From Stenopsyche tienmushanensis (lineage: Eukaryota; Arthropoda; Insecta; Trichoptera; Stenopsychidae): 64,000 nt of DNA. The position numbers and the translations under genes were made by a program. Positions within the stretch are counted from its first letter, which is position 1; each line of letters starts with the position of its first letter. Shown in pieces: positions 37,370 through 47,980 of this stretch. Location of the stretch: NCBI GenBank assembly GCA_008973525.1, contig WACJ01000040.1:1674001-1738000 (forward strand), given 5' to 3'. The notes beneath the pieces were generated by a model, which saw nothing but the letters and a program-made list of their open reading frames with translations, did not search any database and was not told the DNA's origin.

Positions 37370-37663
37370 CTAAATCGTTCGGTTGCCAGATGCTAGGATA
37401 ATTTGAAGTCGGACGCACGTACGACTAATGGCTGCATTTCCACAGCCGTCTTTAGTGCATTTCTCGATATAATCTGGTGGGAAGAAGTCGTTCGGATGCT
37501 GGTAACGGCAACATGTAGAGGACGTGGTTTTCCCGCCATGACCGTTCGCCATGTTTGCAACATGGTGCCAGATTTTGGCGGGAATGTATCCCGCAGCCTT
37601 GCGCGCCTGGTCGGGGCATAAATCGTCTGGAGCACATATGGCAATTCTGCGTCTGGACCAGGA
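37370..37663 (-). CDS. Unrecognised cysteine-rich open frame, possible terminal exon
   Basis: Open on the minus strand from a TAA at 37667-37669 down to a TAG at 37370. A plausible acceptor (ttcctggtccag) lies at its 5' edge near 37655. The frame contains RRIAICAPDDLCPDQARKAA, IPAKIWHHVANMANGHGG, TCCRYQHPNDFFPPDYIEKC and TKDGCGNAAISRTCVR, with eight cysteines. The DNA is GC-richer than its surroundings. I know no family with this cysteine pattern. No ATG near the start and no AATAAA soon after the stop were found. Two other minus frames and one plus frame are also open here, which argues for GC-rich chance. Same strand as dystrophin, 8 kb upstream of exon B. Confidence 0.2.
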   Translation of the reverse strand, partial: SWSRRRIAICAPDDLCPDQARKAAGYIPAKIWHHVANMANGHGGKTTSSTCCRYQHPNDFFPPDYIEKCTKDGCGNAAISRTCVRLQIILASGNRTI

Positions 37664-37723
37664 ATATTAAATGAAGCTCCCGTATACTTAATGATATGAT
37701 AGTGCCCTTATGTCGGGCAATAT

Positions 37724-38146
37724 TCATATTCCTGAATTAATACGGCTGCCACAGAATATAAATTCCGACACACACAAGCCGAAAGTATCCCACATCCGCC
37801 ATATACAATCGTCTTTGCGCGAATTTGAATTAAACCCAAAAAATGAGCCAGGGAAGAAGTGTGAATAAATTGACGGATCAAGCGAGCGATTAGTTAAAAA
37901 AACGAGCCTCAGCCGTATAATTGAGTAAATTTCCACGGGAGGCGTTATGAATACCAATTGTGCACGTAGTTTAATCAAGAATTTTACACCACTGCCATAG
38001 GTCGTCCAAACCCCCCGGAATAAGGGTGGCGAATGTTGCCACACTGCAGCATGGGCGTGAGCCATTATGGCGATAGTACGGAAAACTAAATTTATAGGGG
38101 CATTTAAATGAGTTTGATTACAAAGTTGGGGTCGCAAATGAAACAT
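37724..38146 (-). CDS. Unrecognised 140-codon open frame, possibly chance
   Basis: ATG-to-TAA frame on the minus strand beginning MFHLRPQLCNQTHLNAPINL. It contains hydrophobic stretches but no clean membrane helix pattern and no known domain. It lies in the same slightly GC-richer block (37.4-38.5 kb) as the cysteine-rich frame and an 112-codon frame at 38187-38525. The block may be conserved non-coding DNA. No promoter or splice evidence. Confidence 0.13.
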   Translation of the reverse strand: MFHLRPQLCNQTHLNAPINLVFRTIAIMAHAHAAVWQHSPPLFRGVWTTYGSGVKFLIKLRAQLVFITPPVEIYSIIRLRLVFLTNRSLDPSIYSHFFPGSFFGFNSNSRKDDCIWRMWDTFGLCVSEFIFCGSRINSGI

Positions 38147-38149
38147 TCA

Positions 38150-39036
38150 AAAACGGAATGATCCTCGAAAGGACGACGCGAGCGTTTCAAACGGAATAAT
38201 CCAACAGTTTCGAAGCGCAAACGCTCTTTGTTCTATTTATAAAACCTAATTCATACTTCAACAAACTATTTATCGGCAAGATGGTACCGAAAAGGCGTCT
38301 CTCTCTCGTGCTCAAACATTCGAAACTATATGCAACACTGCGATCAAGATATAATTGACGTATGATTGCTTGGTAATTGCATCTTATCCAATATCCCCCA
38401 GATCCTTTGCTCATCTGAATGATTAAACATGAGTCGGACAGATTGTAATATTGTATGTAAATTGATCGCAAATATTCGGCATACCATTTCCCAGCAATTA
38501 ATTTCGATAAAAATATGCACAACATTTGTATTGATCTAACAATTTTCGTATCTGTGGAAATGTTTTAATTGGCGTAAATGGATATGAATTGGAGTATTTT
38601 ATAAATGAGCTATATACAGCTTTCGTCAAACTAAATCTTATTAATTTAAAATATATATTTATTGACAATGTACATTAACTCTTTGGGCTCCAAGATTTTT
38701 TCACAAAAGTTCTCACCAACTCCTTGGTGGGAATCAAAAGCTTGGTTTCCTTTCGTAAGTGTCGCAAAAATTTAACGTTCGCATTAATCCTTTTAAGTTT
38801 CACGCTCCAAACACACTATACAGTCTCTATAATTCCTCTCTGATCTACTATAAATAAAATGAGGACTTCCATCTAACCGTTGATCGTGATCAGTTGACGA
38901 TAATCGTTCCAATTTGGACTTTGTAAAATCGCAAAAATTACCAATAAATTGCATCAATAATTGTCAGTTCAATTTTTTGTGATTTATTGGCTTTCTATTT
39001 TCTTTGATTTCATATTACTTGTATAAAATATAAGAG
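38150..39036. other. Intronic DNA, nothing firmly identified
   Basis: A TTAACTCTTTGGGCTCC stretch near 38687 could be a decayed TTAA-type terminus and might be the missing other end of the piggyBac fragment at 39037. The match to the opposite end is too poor to claim. Confidence 0.35.
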
Positions 39037-39692
39037 TTTACAATCGATGTTTCAAAACCCCCAAAAAATAACTTCTTCCACCACTTCAGTCATCCGCATG
39101 AAACAATATGATGTTGCGTATAAATCTGTCGTGTTCAACCCGCCTATATTTTTAATGTAATCTAAAATTATTACTGGCTTGTTTATTAGCTCATCTTGAT
39201 TAGATTGGTATGGGATAGTCCTTGCTATTCTTCTCATTTATTGGAAAGTTGACGTATGCTTTGTACTGAGCATTATGACTATTATTTTGTCTCGCCAAGC
39301 TAATACTAAAGTATCTTGTTTTCTGTATGCTATCTTTCGTCCCACAGCTAATCTTACTACTATCAAAATAATATTGAATTAGTGGACACAAATAATTTTC
39401 AAAATGTTCACTGTGCCACAACTTGATGCAGAATATTGTTTTATGCTCTTCACCTGCACCGATTTAATTCCTTTGAACCAATTATTTTCCATATTCCAGA
39501 TGACAAATTAACGCTCAGACAATAAGACTGTATTTTTAGAGTATTCACTTGATTCTTACATTTAAAAAATACCAAAATCCTATTTGAAGTTCATAAAAAC
39601 TGCCCGAGAACATATCGACCACACGTAGTGGCCATAGGAGTTGATGGGAAAAAATCTTCGACCACAACGTGTGGCCATAGGATTTGTAAGGG
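39037..39692 (-). mobile_element. piggyBac-type fragment with terminal sequence and transposase C-terminus
   Basis: The right end beside TTAA (39693-39696) begins CCCTTACAAATCCTATGG on the minus strand. About 155 bp of subterminal DNA is shared with the terminus at 44060, including the block reading AACTTCAAATAGGATTTTGG. Inside, the minus strand reads INKPVIILDYIKNIGGLNTT, the conserved segment around the third catalytic Asp of piggyBac transposases (KPxxxxDYNxxMGGVDxxD), then a degenerate YxxMR. The rest of the transposase is missing. GGCCACACGTTGTGGTCG-type palindromes lie near the tip. Confidence 0.75.
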
Positions 39693-39696
39693 TTAA

Positions 39697-41669
39697 TAAT
39701 TCAAATAGTTGAACGTCGTTTCTTGAGTAATTTTTCATTGCAATAATGCGCTTGAACTCTTCGGTGCGCTTAAATAAACAGACATTTATTAATTTAATAA
39801 GAAGCTTTCATAATAACGCGCACAATTAGTCGTTATCGGTTAAGATATATGTGCGTCGTTCCCTTCGAGACCGCAGGCCGCTGGTTGCGCGCATCTGCGG
39901 TGGTGACCGCACGCCCGACATTGCATGTACGCCGACTGTTAAGGATAAGGGATCCCTGATCCATTTTTTATTGCTGCCATGTATTTATATATGGGATTGG
40001 GGGTGGGGAATGTTTTTGTACAAATGCATTTTTATAAATGAAAATTTAATCGTCGACTATGAAAATGGGAGGTGGATCAAACACCCCAAAAAATGGGATA
40101 AAAGCTACTTGGATTGCATAAAGCGTGTATGACCATTAAAAAACATGATCTTTGTGCTTTTAATCATTATGAATTGGGATTCATTGATCGGAATACGGAA
40201 GATTAGCCAGGAAAATCGATCGTATTGGAAATCGCATGTATTGATTTGATGCCATTGCAGGTTTGACGCTTGCCTATTCGTCGATATCTATAAATATTAT
40301 TCCGGATATTTAGTGATTTATTTGTGCAGATCTTTATCTAAGGCCGTTATTGTTGACTTTTATATTGAATTTAATTATTTAGATTTATGTTCTTCTATAT
40401 ACAATGTAGATTGTGCGGTGTTTGTTTAGGAAACTAGCGCAAAATAAATTGTTACAGGAGAGAGAACGGCCAACACAAAAGTCAGAGTAATTTATAAGGA
40501 AAGTCTCCGTCTTAAAAATAGAATCGGTTGCTTATGAAGAAGATCCGTAATATTTTCCCCCAGCAAAATATAAATAAAACTATGTGCCGGGCAAAACTTT
40601 AAAACATCAGTTACGCTGACTTCAGCTCCGTAAAAAGTTTTAAGGTAAGAATATGGAAAAAAGCATACTAACAAGGCCGGTCGTTATAATGACAAATTAC
40701 GTGATATTTCAGTCTGACAAACAATCCCACTATTTGTTCATGGTCTTTCACCACATTGCCAAATTATGCTTGCGGCCATATTCCCCATCCCTACGCCGTC
40801 GGGGGCATTTATATCAATTTATTTTGCATATGAAAGGCTTAACTGACCGATACAAGCCAGCCTTTGATATCCTCTATATATTCATTTTTGAAACGCCCAA
40901 ATAAACGCATCGCTTTATCGAATTTAGCGCGAAAGATGCAAAAAACCGCGGCATAAACTATTAAAACGAACACGTCGAAATTATAAACTGTAACGGAGGA
41001 GCCTACACGTGTTTGGAAGGCTTCCAAACCAACCCGTCCCGCATTCAATATAATAATATCTCATTTTAATATTAAAATCAATTCTTCTCCGGGTGGGAAT
41101 TAAATTTAAATAATTCCAAAGCACATCGCACATAATATGGAAACAATCTTGCTGGATTTTGAACTTGCCAACACAACGAATATATATACAACGCTAAATT
41201 TTACATAATAGATATTGTACGTTAGCATGTTAATTTATTTACACGAAAGCCTACAGCAAAATAAACACCTTGCATGCCCGTGGTTAAAATAGGGTAAAGG
41301 TTATCAAATCAAGCAAATTTAGATAGGCGAACATAAAAAGGCGCACGTGCGAAAATTAACGGGTTAAACAGGGATGTTCGCTTAATATTTCATAAGTGCT
41401 TTCACGAAACATACATTAATAGCGATTAAAGTCCAGATAAAAACGATTTTTACATTCATAGCGATTAGCACTCATGAAGGACGGCAATATTTAATTTCTT
41501 TGCCATATAAAATAATTGAATCGATAGGTCTTTGTTAAAATTTATATTATCGTGCAGATCGGCAATATTTTTTTTATTAATATTATTAAAAAAATAGCAT
41601 TGACATTCAAAGCGGATTTTTTATGTTTAAAATATCCTACACATTTTCCCTAAATTATTTTGAAAATGC
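39697..41669. other. Intronic DNA, nothing identified
   Basis: GC-richer segment at 39850-39960. A 93-codon plus frame at 39851 and overlapping frames at 40490-41050 match no family. Confidence 0.4.
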
Positions 41670-42185
41670 ACTCGGGCCTCGTATAACATGTGTGTATGGT
41701 TCCGCAATAAATCGTGTTATACAAGGTTTGAAGTTCATACAAAATTAGGGTTTGCGTTCCAAAAAAATATCGAATGTACTATAGTTTCATCTTTATCGAT
41801 GTATCCTAATATTTTTTTAAATGTTAGTCGAATATCATCATCATCATAGTGCAGCCACAAACAGTCCACTGCAGAACTATGGGCCTCTTCAATATCCATT
41901 CACAGGAAGGGGTTACATCCATCACGTCTTTATCATACATTCACCTCCTCATTCGCTCGATATTGAAGGTAGCATTACCACCGAGTTTTATTTCGAACGC
42001 TCATCCAACGGGTATCCTATGAACGTTTTGACTGACGTTGTCTCGATAGGGAGTGTGGGAGGTTTGTAAAGACTGAGTAGTTTTCTTTTGACAGTGGAAA
42101 ACTACTCTAGACGACCTTTTTGATTCTACTGGAAAGTAAAGGAAAGGACCGTGTTATATAGATCCGTGTTATACGAGACCCGAGT
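41670..42185. mobile_element. TIR element (Tigger-like ends) carrying a LINE tail
   Basis: Inverted ends ACTCGGGCCTCGTATAACA at the left and ACTCGGGTCTCGTATAACAC at the right on the opposite strand, 516 bp apart. A further GTGTTATA block lies inside each end. Ends of this sort occur in Tigger/pogo MITEs, an assignment from memory. The interior holds the RTE-like LINE tail listed next. Confidence 0.6.
41834..42078 (-). mobile_element. RTE-type LINE 3' end, 5'-truncated, copy 1
   Basis: On the minus strand the sequence ends in an (ATG)n tail after GCAGTGGACTGTTTGTGGCT. It encodes a C-terminus EWILKRPIVLQWTVCGC, comparable with the EWxxLxxAYxQQW ending of RTE reverse-transcriptase proteins. The same 245 bp occur inside a different element at 50277-50525. 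Both copies are on the minus strand. Most of the LINE is absent. Confidence 0.5.
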
Positions 42186-44055
42186 TTACTTGCTAATTTT
42201 GAAATTACAACATTTTGATGAACCCTTTTTTTTGCATTTTTTATGAATTCATCGCGAACGAATTAATATAATAGCTTGAAAAAATAGGAACATCAATCTC
42301 AATTTTTGTAGATCTGAGATTTCCATTTATCGTACATCGGTCTTATTACATAATATATTCATTGATACGATAGTATAAATATGTATTAATTCAAAGAAAG
42401 CATATCTAAAGAGCACCGAGGAAGAAATTTCCGCGGAATTTATTTGATACTCCAAAAGTCTTGCGCTAAACTTTATATAATTTTTGGCTTCCTTTAAACT
42501 CTGGCTGAATATTTATTTTAAAAGGTTGTGTTGAGATCCGATCTTTAAAACGCAAATTGAACTTATCTCATTCAATCCACGTTCTTTGAATTCGTTTGTA
42601 ATTAAGTTTTTGAAACACACACGATCCGGAAATTTCATAAAAACATCTTGAGGCTATTTCAAAAGATTATTATGACTACTTCAATCTATTTAATGTTTGT
42701 TAGTGAAGTTTAACTTCACTGATACGAATCACCTAAAAACGATTTAGGACGAGGCATAAAATTATGAAAACAGTATTTAATTGGATATATTTATGACATT
42801 GTCAAAGAATATAAAAAATCGCATAAAGCTTAAGTCAATATCGATGAACTTTGATTCGATTATTTGTATTGGAATCTAACTTGTTACAACATATGGTATA
42901 AAATACACAGTGCCGAGCATTCTGAACTGAATATTTCAGTCTTCATTACATAAAACTTTTTTCATTTTCATGAAAGCCGCTCTACTCTGCAGCATCCTGC
43001 TTTGGATTTCTCTACAGCAGTCTCGGTTTTATTTAACATTTAACTTTAGCTCCTCCCGCAATAATGCATTTAATTCCTTTGATGCGTACAATGCACATAA
43101 AGCTTCATGGCGTAAGAGCTCGTTCTTATCATAGCGGCATTAACAGTAAAAATTCAGACGATCCTGGAATAAAATACTGGTTTACTCCATGTTAATAGGA
43201 TAGCAAGGATACTGCGAGCACGCATGCGCGTATTAATATATGTATATGTGCGTGTGTGCACTTTATCAAAGTAAAATATCAGAGACGTGTAGCATTAAAT
43301 CCGCCAAGCGTCTTGTAAGTGAACTTTTATGTTCCCAGTTACTTCAATTGAATATCAATTTCCTTTACCCTTAAACATTTTATATGCTGCGCGTTTCATA
43401 ACATCAATAAATCAAGTCGATGAAGATGTTTTTTACCTCGCATAGTCGATTTAGGTACGAATAACCATTTTTAAGCCAAAGATATCGTAATACATTTATG
43501 AGCACTTGCGTGCGAAAGACAATTTTGGCTTGCGCAATATTTGATGACGTCTATATAAAGAATGTCCATGAATACTTTAGAAGCATGAAAGAATGCCGGT
43601 GAGGGGCCCCAAAATTAATTGGAGGCCTAATAAATTATTTTCTTTGGGTTTTGTCAATAATTACAATGCACATACATAAACTATTACGGGCAGCCGAGGG
43701 TCTCATATTTATTTTATGACCGTAACATAGTACCATAATTACTTAGCGGATTGAATATTGAATATAACAAGAACGATCCAGCGAAAGTTAATGTTCAATG
43801 AAGGACGATTTCAGCCCAACGTGCCTTTTTGTGTAACTTTTCGTACCGTTTGAATTAGTTAAGAGTTACAGGATAGCTTATTTTTATAAATGTGTACTAA
43901 TAGTATTCCAGGCGTAATAATTATACAGTGTTTTTGCATTATATCATCCCGCTCATTAAATTTTATTCATGGAAAGGCTTCTAAATATTTTTAAATTTCG
44001 ATTTCAAAATTTTGCGCACATTCTTTCGCTTTAGAATTCTCAAGAATCAAGGATG
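42186..44055. other. Intronic DNA, nothing identified
   Basis: AT-rich, no repeat relationship or coding signal noticed. Confidence 0.4.
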
Positions 44056-44059
44056 TTAA

Positions 44060-44170
44060 CCCTTACAACTTCTATGGCCACTGCGTGTGGCCGGTTTTTT
44101 TACGGGCGGTTTTTATGAACTTCAAATAGGATTTTGGTATTTTTTAAATGTAAGAATCAAGTGAATACTT
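44060..44170 (+). mobile_element. piggyBac-type terminus (CCCTTACAA family)
   Basis: Starts CCCTTACAACTTCTATGGCC straight after TTAA (44056-44059). It is homologous, with a 50-bp deletion near the tip, to the end at 39692 in opposite orientation. It lies about 0.6 kb upstream of the large transposase relic and may be its 5' end, but the right end of that relic does not carry a matching TIR. Confidence 0.7.
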
Positions 44171-44317
44171 CCATTTTTTCGCTATTTATTCAATAGAAAC
44201 GATTGTTTTACTTTTTTCTGTTCATCCCCCAAAATAAAGAGATATTTTCTATTGGGCTTATTCTAACCAATATTATTGGTTCAAAATATCATGCTTTCAA
44301 AGTATAAGTCATACTTA

Positions 44318-44511
44318 GGCCTGATCCACACTATGGTGCCGTTGACGGTTCGATATCGCTCCGGTCTCGGTCCGATCAAATATTCTTACACAAGAAACAA
44401 TCAGAGTATTCACACTATCGGATCGTTCCAATACCGTTTTTTGTATAAGAATATTTGACGGGACTGAGACCGAGATCGAACCGTTACCGGCACCATAGTG
44501 TGGATCGGACC
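44318..44511. mobile_element. Harbinger-like MITE, 194 bp, TTA duplication
   Basis: Flanked by TTA at 44315-44317 and 44512-44514. The ends GGCCTGATCCACACTATGG and GGTCCGATCCACACTATGG (opposite strand) begin arms of about 75-80 bp that are nearly inverse copies, so the whole element could fold as one long hairpin. A 3-bp TTA duplication with ends starting GG is typical of PIF/Harbinger MITEs. It carries no coding sequence. It sits between the piggyBac terminus and the transposase relic. Confidence 0.75.
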
Positions 44512-44649
44512 TTACTCTTTGCACATGACTTATTGGCATATTGATCAAGGTTCATTTAATGTCAATCAAATCGATATGCTGGTCAAGTGATTGAAGGAAT
44601 AACTCAACGAATATCATCCAGATCACATTCTTGATCGCCGACAAATAAG

Positions 44650-45890
44650 TTGGAAATGAAGAGGTTTTTTGATTTAATTATTTGGATCGTCAAACTACAC
44701 AGTATTTATTTATATTGGAGAAAAGACATTCATTTCAGGCAGAAATTTCCACAAAGTATGATGATTTTGCTCCAAATGATACATTTTGCGGATAATTCCA
44801 CTGCAAACCCAGAAGATCGGTTAGCAAAAATTCACAATATTGTCGATGATCTCAATATCAATTATAAAAAATATTATGAACCACAAGAATATGTCTGTGT
44901 TGACGAAAGCATGATACCTTTTCGAGGAAGAATCTCTTTTCGGCAATATATGAAATCCAAAAAGCACCGATATGGCTTGAAAATTTTCAAACCGTGTACC
45001 GGCTCTGGATACACTTATAGCCTATAAAGTATACTGTGGAAAAAATATGCAAGTGTCGGGATCTATGGCATCACACGTCGTGATGACCCTTATGAACCCA
45101 TCATTTTGGAAGGGTCATACGGTTTGTACCGATAATTGGTACACAAGTTTAGACTTAGCTAATTAACTATTAGCTAAGCAAACGCACCTTGTCGGTACAA
45201 TTAGAATAGGCAGAAAATAATTGCCGAAAGAGGTGACCAATCAAAAACTTAATCATGGTGAGATAGCTGCGAAACAAAATAAAAATTGTATTACGATATT
45301 AAAACGGAAAGACACCTGAGATGTTCCTATGCTCTCTACAAAACATAACATTAAATATGAGACAGTAAAAAATAGACGGGGACGGGAAATCGACAAACCG
45401 AAAATGATCGTCGATTATAATCGAGCTAAAGCAGCAGTGGATTTATCCGATCAAATGTCATCTTATTGCAACCCTCTACGAAAAACGATTAAATGGTATC
45501 GCAAATTGGCCTTCGAACTGCGTCTAAATACTTCAATAGTGAATGCTTTAATTATCTTCAAAGAAGTAAAAAAAGAAAAGATCACTATTGTAGAATTTAG
45601 AAAAGAACTCGTATTTTATCTAACGTCATGTAGTGATGTTGTCGAGTCATCTATTTCAACGGCATCATCTATCATTGCAAGACGATCGCGCCATGAACTT
45701 TTGAAAAAAAGATGGTTCATCTCGAAATGTTCGTCGTTGCTGCATCAGGTGCTATAATTTAAATTGCAACATTGGAAGAAAATTTGCAAGGAATAAAACC
45801 AAACAGGTTGTAACGTATTGTGGGGGGTGTAATGGTTTTCAACATCTATGTTTAGCGTGTTTCAATATAGTACATAGAAATATTTAATTT
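44650..45890 (+). pseudogene. piggyBac-type transposase pseudogene
   Basis: DDD transposase relic. The first open block (44650-45026) has FADNSTANPEDRLAKIHNIV, then EYVCVDESMIPFRGRISFRQ with the first catalytic Asp and the YMKSKKHRYGLKIF block. After a stop, VCTDNWYTSLDLAN gives the second Asp. The block 45329-45757 has KPKMIVDYNRAKAAVDLSDQ with the third Asp, then KTIKWYRKLAFELRL. After a frameshift the C-terminal cysteine-rich domain remains: CCIRCYNLNCNIGRKF, then CGGCNGFQHLCLACF. The canonical GGVD is changed to AAVD. At least three in-frame stops and one frameshift make it non-functional. Antisense to dystrophin. Confidence 0.88.
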
Positions 45891-46033
45891 ATTTATACAG
45901 TATTTTATACATAGAGCCTATTTTTTTAATCATATATTATTTTAAATTTATTATTCTATTGTTTTGTATTATAAAACTATTAAATAATGTTCATGATCTA
46001 ATAATGTGTGTGTCGAAAAAAAAGAGTTAAAAA

Positions 46034-46088
46034 GTTTTAGGTTAAAAAAGAGTTAAAAAACTTTTTTAACTCTTTTTTAACCTAAAAC
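46034..46088. repeat. Perfect 55-bp palindrome
   Basis: Two perfect 27-nt arms (46034-46060 and 46062-46088) around a single C. The arm begins GTTTTAGGTTAAAAAAG and ends AGTTAAAAAA. A partial direct repeat of the AGAGTTAAAAA block lies just upstream. It stands about 150 bp after the transposase relic and could be part of that element's 3' region. A second perfect stem lies at 46230-46237 with 46247-46254. Confidence 0.9.
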
Positions 46089-46334
46089 GTATTTATAACA
46101 TGATAAAATATGCATAAATTCATCTAAATTAGTATATTGTATATGTTTAATTATAAAAATCTCGTAGAAGAAGAACATGGAATATACCTACCGTTTTTTT
46201 GGATATGGTTTTTTAAAAAAAAAAGTTCGGGTGTTCCGCTTGTTCAGGAACACCATGTCTATCAGATTATATATTAAAAACTGTTAAATGTGTAACTGAC
46301 GGCGCACAGAGACTATTTTACTAAATCGAGTGCC

Positions 46335-46412
46335 ATCAGTCACCGGTGCCTGCCACGGCGCACTGGTAACAATCGTCATCAGTCACCGGTGCCCGACGCG
46401 GCGCGATACGTG
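46335..46412. repeat. Subterminal direct repeats next to TTAA
   Basis: ATCAGTCACCGGTGCC occurs at 46335-46350 and 46378-46393, each containing the palindrome CACCGGTG, and is followed by GC-rich DNA ending GCGATACGTG next to TTAA (46413-46416). It looks like the terminus of a TTAA-type element. It is not inverted-identical to the CCCTTACAA end at 44060, so pairing with the transposase relic is uncertain. Confidence 0.55.
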
Positions 46413-46416
46413 TTAA

Positions 46417-47824
46417 GTCTTATTTATATACATTTTATTACTTTCTACAAAAATACTACATTAATTTACAGCATTTAGATTGTACACGCACATTAAACAT
46501 ATAAAGGGTTGAATTTATAATATACAATTAAATGAACGGTGTGTTTTGAAGAATATTACCATCGATCATACTTTGAATGCGTGCTGGAATAAGAAGGAAT
46601 TGTTTCGAGAACAACAATAAAAGCAAGAAGAGCAAGTAGGCTATAACAACAAACCGGATGAAACGTTTAATATTAATATATTTAAAACAAATAAGGGGTG
46701 TAATATTCAGTTGCGAGGAAAGTCAGCATCATCAGTCCACGTCGTAACTTTTCATCATATCCCGTGGCAATATATGAGGAAATTCATCATATTTGTAAAA
46801 TATATTTGCTAATAGCACAATTTCGGTCGTAACGCCTAATATCTCGCACAATATATTTTCACTCTGATAAATCGTCCCGGAGAGAAACAACAATTCTGCG
46901 CTTGCAATATTAGAAGGTATACGGCTTCATTATGGCCATTTATTTCTTAGAAGGATTCCCAGGTAACAAAACATCCAATAAAAGCCCGCTTTCGACGTCC
47001 GAATATTTTTGAGAGGTTTAACAATCCCCCATCGAGAAAAACGGAGGCTACAAAAGACGTCATGGATTTAAATCCTCCGAGAAACAATTACATTGTGTTC
47101 CGTAAGTAAATTTGCTGCGGGATTATTACTGCGAACAGCACAACGCTAATTACGAAATACCTTAAGTTTGAAACAAATAAATATATACGCAGACCTCACA
47201 TAAATCGTTTTTACGGGTTGAGTAAATGTTTGAGATTTAATTACAGACTACAGAATTATCTTAAAGCCCTTGCGTATACTTACGAAAGAACGTCGGGGGG
47301 GTTGCGCGCACTTATTATGTGGCCGCAGTATAAACAACCCACTGTTAAAAGCGGCGTGGAAAAGTCGATCGATGGGGTTGAGTATCGCTTTTTGTGAAAA
47401 ATGAATTTTCGCCATAAAAACGCCCCGCTGGAAATAATCCGGATGGAGTATGGCTAACGATTAATTTTCACTCGGACAAGAACTACTTGCTCGTATTTCA
47501 TAAACGGAAACGGCAATCTGGCGTAATAAACGGGTAAGCCGTTCCAGTAAATCAGCGTTTCTCCAATTATACGATGTAAATAAAGATTCCATGGCTGTAA
47601 GCTACTGCATTCCAGGAATTCAATTTGATAACAAATTGCAAGTGATGACTTCTTCGAAGACGATTATTTGAATTTACGACGGTTACTTGTTCTTTTCCAT
47701 TTGAAATAATTGTTTATTCAAATATTAGGTTTGGTGTTTATCAACCTTTTTTGTAATTCAAACAAGCTACTCTTATAAAATTTAATATATAAGACACATT
47801 AGGTAATTCTGAACGATTATATTT
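46417..47824. other. Intronic DNA, nothing identified
   Basis: No coding or repeat assignment. Confidence 0.4.
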
Positions 47825-47980
47825 ATTTTTTGTGGCTTAGCCACATTTGACTACTCCTAAATACTATATTTATACGATTTTATGTATTTTAACTATTGGC
47901 CACTTGGCTAGTTATTACTTACAGATTAAATACTTAAATACTCTTTTAACAGAAAGCTTTCACTAAGATGATCGACCTGA
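47825..47980 (-). repeat. Fragment shared with the 50130 element
   Basis: Inverted homology to 50800-50935: blocks GACTACTCCTAAATACTAT, TATACGATTTTATGTATT, TTGGCCACTT and TACTTAAATACTCTTTTAAC. Probably a broken second copy of the interior of the 1.05-kb TTAA element. Confidence 0.6.
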
